Assembly (NCBI GenBank): GCA_002772705.1
Contig: PFDH01000034.1
Location: forward strand, 7,113 to 21,309
From: Candidatus Pacebacteria bacterium CG10_big_fil_rev_8_21_14_0_10_44_11
GTDB lineage: Bacteria; Patescibacteriota; Microgenomatia; UBA1400; PJMF01
Direction: 5' to 3'
DNA length: 14,197 nt
Each line of letters begins with the position of its first letter. Position 1 is the stretch's first letter. Below the pieces are notes generated by a model. It was not told the DNA's origin, did not search any database, and worked only from the letters and a program-made list of their open reading frames with translations. Positions 12,845 to 14,197 of this stretch are shown piece by piece. Both the position numbers and the translations under genes were made by a program.

Positions 12845-13525
12845 TTAGACAAAGAATCGACCATGTCGTTTTAACCAGCCCCGATGCAGGCGATAATCAG
12901 GCGAGTAGTGAGCAACCAGTTCCCAGAAGCGACTGGAGTGATTCATTTGTTTGCGGTGAGCCAGCTCGTGAATAATGACATAATCGATCACCTCTGGTGG
13001 ACAGTGCACCAACCGCCAATTAAAGTTCAGATTGCCGTAACTTGAACAGCTGCCCCAGCGGCTTTTTTGTTGCTTATATCTGATTTGTTGGTACTCAATC
13101 TGCATTAGTTGGCTGAGTTGACTGCTGCGCGGCTCGATATAAGCGCGGGCAGTTTGTTTTAAAAATCGATGCAACTGTTGAAATTGAGCCTTGGTCCAGG
13201 CGGCTGAGCCGGCTGGCTCGACGGGATTGAGTCTAACTTCTTTGTCAACAATCGTCACGCCAATCGGCGCCTGATCTGAGTACACCAACTTAAGTGAGTA
13301 TGCTTGACCAAACAACAAGATGGATTCGGTTTGGCCAGGCTGCTGCTGTGTTAGCTTTTCAAGTTGATGACTAATCCAGGCTGCCTGTTTTTCGACAAAT
13401 TGGTTGATTAACCACTTTGGGGTGAATCTGGGTGTGACCACAATCACCTCACCCGAAGACTCAACTTTGAGAGTTAAGCGTCTTGCCCGAGGACTAACCC
13501 GATGAGTATAGCTTGGTGCTGCCAT
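12845..13525 (-). CDS. YgjP/UPF0758-unrelated M48-like metallopeptidase (DUF45, YgjP family)
   Basis: The 226-residue product belongs to the YgjP-like family (DUF45/WLM-type zinc metallopeptidases). The zinc motif HELAH is at residues 186-190, inside IDYVIIHELAH, with the third ligand probably His196 (MNHSSRFW). The conserved KSRWGSCSS stretch lies about 30 residues before it, as in the family. The first 60 residues are basic and include IVVTPRF. Length matches YgjP. An in-frame TTG at 13528 would add one residue; I use the ATG at 13525. It follows the three-helix membrane protein by 24 bases and is likely co-transcribed with it. No signal peptide is seen, so it should be cytoplasmic. Family assignment is strong. 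Its substrate is unknown, and family members are little studied. Confidence 0.88.
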   Translation of the reverse strand: MAAPSYTHRVSPRARRLTLKVESSGEVIVVTPRFTPKWLINQFVEKQAAWISHQLEKLTQQQPGQTESILLFGQAYSLKLVYSDQAPIGVTIVDKEVRLNPVEPAGSAAWTKAQFQQLHRFLKQTARAYIEPRSSQLSQLMQIEYQQIRYKQQKSRWGSCSSYGNLNFNWRLVHCPPEVIDYVIIHELAHRKQMNHSSRFWELVAHYSPDYRLHRGWLKRHGRFFV

Positions 13526-13549
13526 CAACTAGGTTGTAGGGTATCTACT

Positions 13550-14014
13550 TTAGAAAGTCAACCAAGTGGTGACCAAGGTGTAATCCAGGTTTTGCAGGAG
13601 AGTGATGATCTGAGAGAACCAAATAACCAAGGCGGTACCAATCAGCAGCTCAAAAATGCGCGACATTCTGGCTTGGGCTTTACTGAGCCGAATGGCAAAC
13701 AAGATATTGATGATTGTTCCCATCATCAAACCAATTGCTTCGGTCAAAATTAAGGTCACCTGGGTTGAGTCAACTGCCCGAGTTTGAAAGTGAGCCTCAA
13801 GCAAAGGGTAGTCAGCAATGATAAATTTAGTGGCTGTATACAGCCCATACATTGATTGTAGACCAAGGATAGTAATGATCGTGTTCTCCCAAACAAGAGT
13901 GCCGTAATAGGTGAACAGATGCCAATAATGAAGAACTGATGAGACTTTTTTGGGAAGAGCTGGTGTTTGATCTGTCGACTGTTGAGCAGCCGGCGCTGTT
14001 TGTTTTGCAAGCAT
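13550..14014 (-). CDS. Small integral membrane protein of unknown function
   Basis: No family is recognised. The 154-residue product has a polar N-terminal tail of about 25 residues, rich in Ala, Gln, Thr and Pro, then hydrophobic helices at about 34-64, 86-109 and 120-140. A charged segment (RLSKAQARMSR) at 109-119 links the last two. The first stretch is long and may be one tilted helix or two short ones. The ATG at 14014 is supported by a TAAAAT 6 bases upstream. The competing 87-residue frame starting at 14019 lacks such organisation. It is first in the run leading to the YgjP-type peptidase. Confidence 0.7.
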   Translation of the reverse strand: MLAKQTAPAAQQSTDQTPALPKKVSSVLHYWHLFTYYGTLVWENTIITILGLQSMYGLYTATKFIIADYPLLEAHFQTRAVDSTQVTLILTEAIGLMMGTIINILFAIRLSKAQARMSRIFELLIGTALVIWFSQIITLLQNLDYTLVTTWLTF

Positions 14015-14020
14015 ACCAAT

Positions 14021-14049
14021 ATTTTAACTAATCTGAGGACTGATGAGAA
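14021..14049 (-). promoter_or_regulatory. Promoter of the three-helix membrane protein, leaderless type
   Basis: On the minus strand TTCTCA (14049-14044) and TAAAAT (14026-14021) are 17 bases apart, matching the sigma70 consensus at 4 and 5 of 6 positions. The -10 ends 6 bases before the ATG at 14014, and there is no Shine-Dalgarno sequence. Bases 14050-14116 hold no gene that I can see. Confidence 0.45.
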
Positions 14050-14116
14050 GTGAGTGCTTTGTTTGCCAGTTTGGTTGCGCCGAAGATCCTCGACAGGATT
14101 TATGAGGTCTTTGTAG

Positions 14117-14122
14117 TAAAAT
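14117..14122 (+). promoter_or_regulatory. -10 element of the tRNA-Leu gene
   Basis: TAAAAT ends 9 bases before the first tRNA base at 14132. A TCGACA at 14090-14095 resembles a -35 but is 21 bases away, too far for a standard promoter. A small dyad, ATCCT-cgac-AGGAT, overlaps it. Confidence 0.35.
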
Positions 14123-14131
14123 AGCAGGTAA

Positions 14132-14197
14132 GCCGAGGTGCTGGAACTGGTAGACAGGCTGGACTTAGAATCCAGTGCCCTTCAACAGGCGTGCAGG
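14132..14197 (+). tRNA. tRNA-Leu (anticodon UAG), cut by the window end
   Basis: The acceptor 5' strand GCCGAGG, a D arm with TGGTAGAC, and the anticodon stem CTGGA/TCCAG (14159-14163 and 14171-14175) are all in place. The loop CTTAGAA puts TAG at 14166-14168, so it reads CUA and probably other CUN leucine codons. After the anticodon stem, GCC and GGC around CTTCAACA form the long variable arm of class II tRNAs, as expected for Leu. The sequence ends at the start of the T stem (GCAGG), so the T loop and 3' acceptor strand are outside the window. Confidence 0.93.

Noticed and set aside
13756..14019. Minus-strand open frame of 87 codons starting at 14019
   Set aside because: It overlaps the three-helix membrane protein in another frame, lacks regular hydrophobic segments, and the ATG at 14014 has the better promoter spacing.
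1..14197. Mobile element, prophage or CRISPR array
   Set aside because: No transposase, integrase, phage or Cas-like protein is encoded, and no regularly spaced direct repeats of CRISPR length were seen.

Overview
This window looks like chromosomal DNA from a small-genome bacterium, most likely Candidatus Phyla Radiation (Patescibacteria), possibly the Microgenomates side. That placement is inference. It rests on a short DNA polymerase III delta subunit, an archaeal-type bifunctional glucose/mannose-phosphate isomerase, strongly divergent lower-glycolysis enzymes, and a secreted protein of a kind I associate with these genomes. TGA, TAG and TAA all act as ordinary stops, so the UGA-to-glycine code of Gracilibacteria/SR1 does not apply. 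I see no insertion sequence, phage gene, CRISPR array or integrase.

Layout. Left part (1-3247): a PIG-L/LmbE deacetylase and a secreted coiled-coil protein, both on the plus strand; a CelD/BcsL-like acetyltransferase on the minus strand, convergent with the secreted protein; and a PduO-type cobalamin adenosyltransferase on the plus strand, divergent from the acetyltransferase with 14 bases between the ATG codons. Middle (3325-9307): all minus strand. lexA has its own promoter and terminator. Before it lies a tight run of a PEP-synthase-like protein, enolase and cofactor-independent phosphoglycerate mutase. Right part (9348-14014): also minus strand, with a phosphoglucose/phosphomannose isomerase, a phosphomannomutase/phosphoglucomutase, DNA polymerase III delta, a 60-residue membrane protein, a YgjP-type metallopeptidase and a three-helix membrane protein. 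The window ends inside a plus-strand tRNA-Leu(UAG).

How the genes fit together. The mutase and isomerase interconvert hexose phosphates for glycan precursors and for entry to glycolysis. Phosphoglycerate mutase and enolase carry carbon to PEP. The most striking point is that three consecutive lower-glycolysis genes have altered catalytic positions. Enolase has Leu-Val where the family has Asp-Glu, which loses the catalytic Glu. The phosphoglycerate mutase has Thr instead of the nucleophilic Ser, plus a Pro/Gln-rich extension of about 110 residues. The PEP-synthase-like protein lacks the phosphohistidine domain and several catalytic motifs, so it looks like a pseudoenzyme. Together they suggest an unusual version of the 3-phosphoglycerate-to-PEP segment, possibly with a regulatory or scaffolding PEP-binding partner.

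Regulation. Several genes have a -10-like hexamer 6-9 bases before the start codon and no obvious Shine-Dalgarno sequence, which points to leaderless mRNAs. lexA, the isomerase and the mutase instead have clear AAAGG-type ribosome binding sites. The lexA promoter carries repeated TTCGG half-sites that may be its autoregulatory operator.
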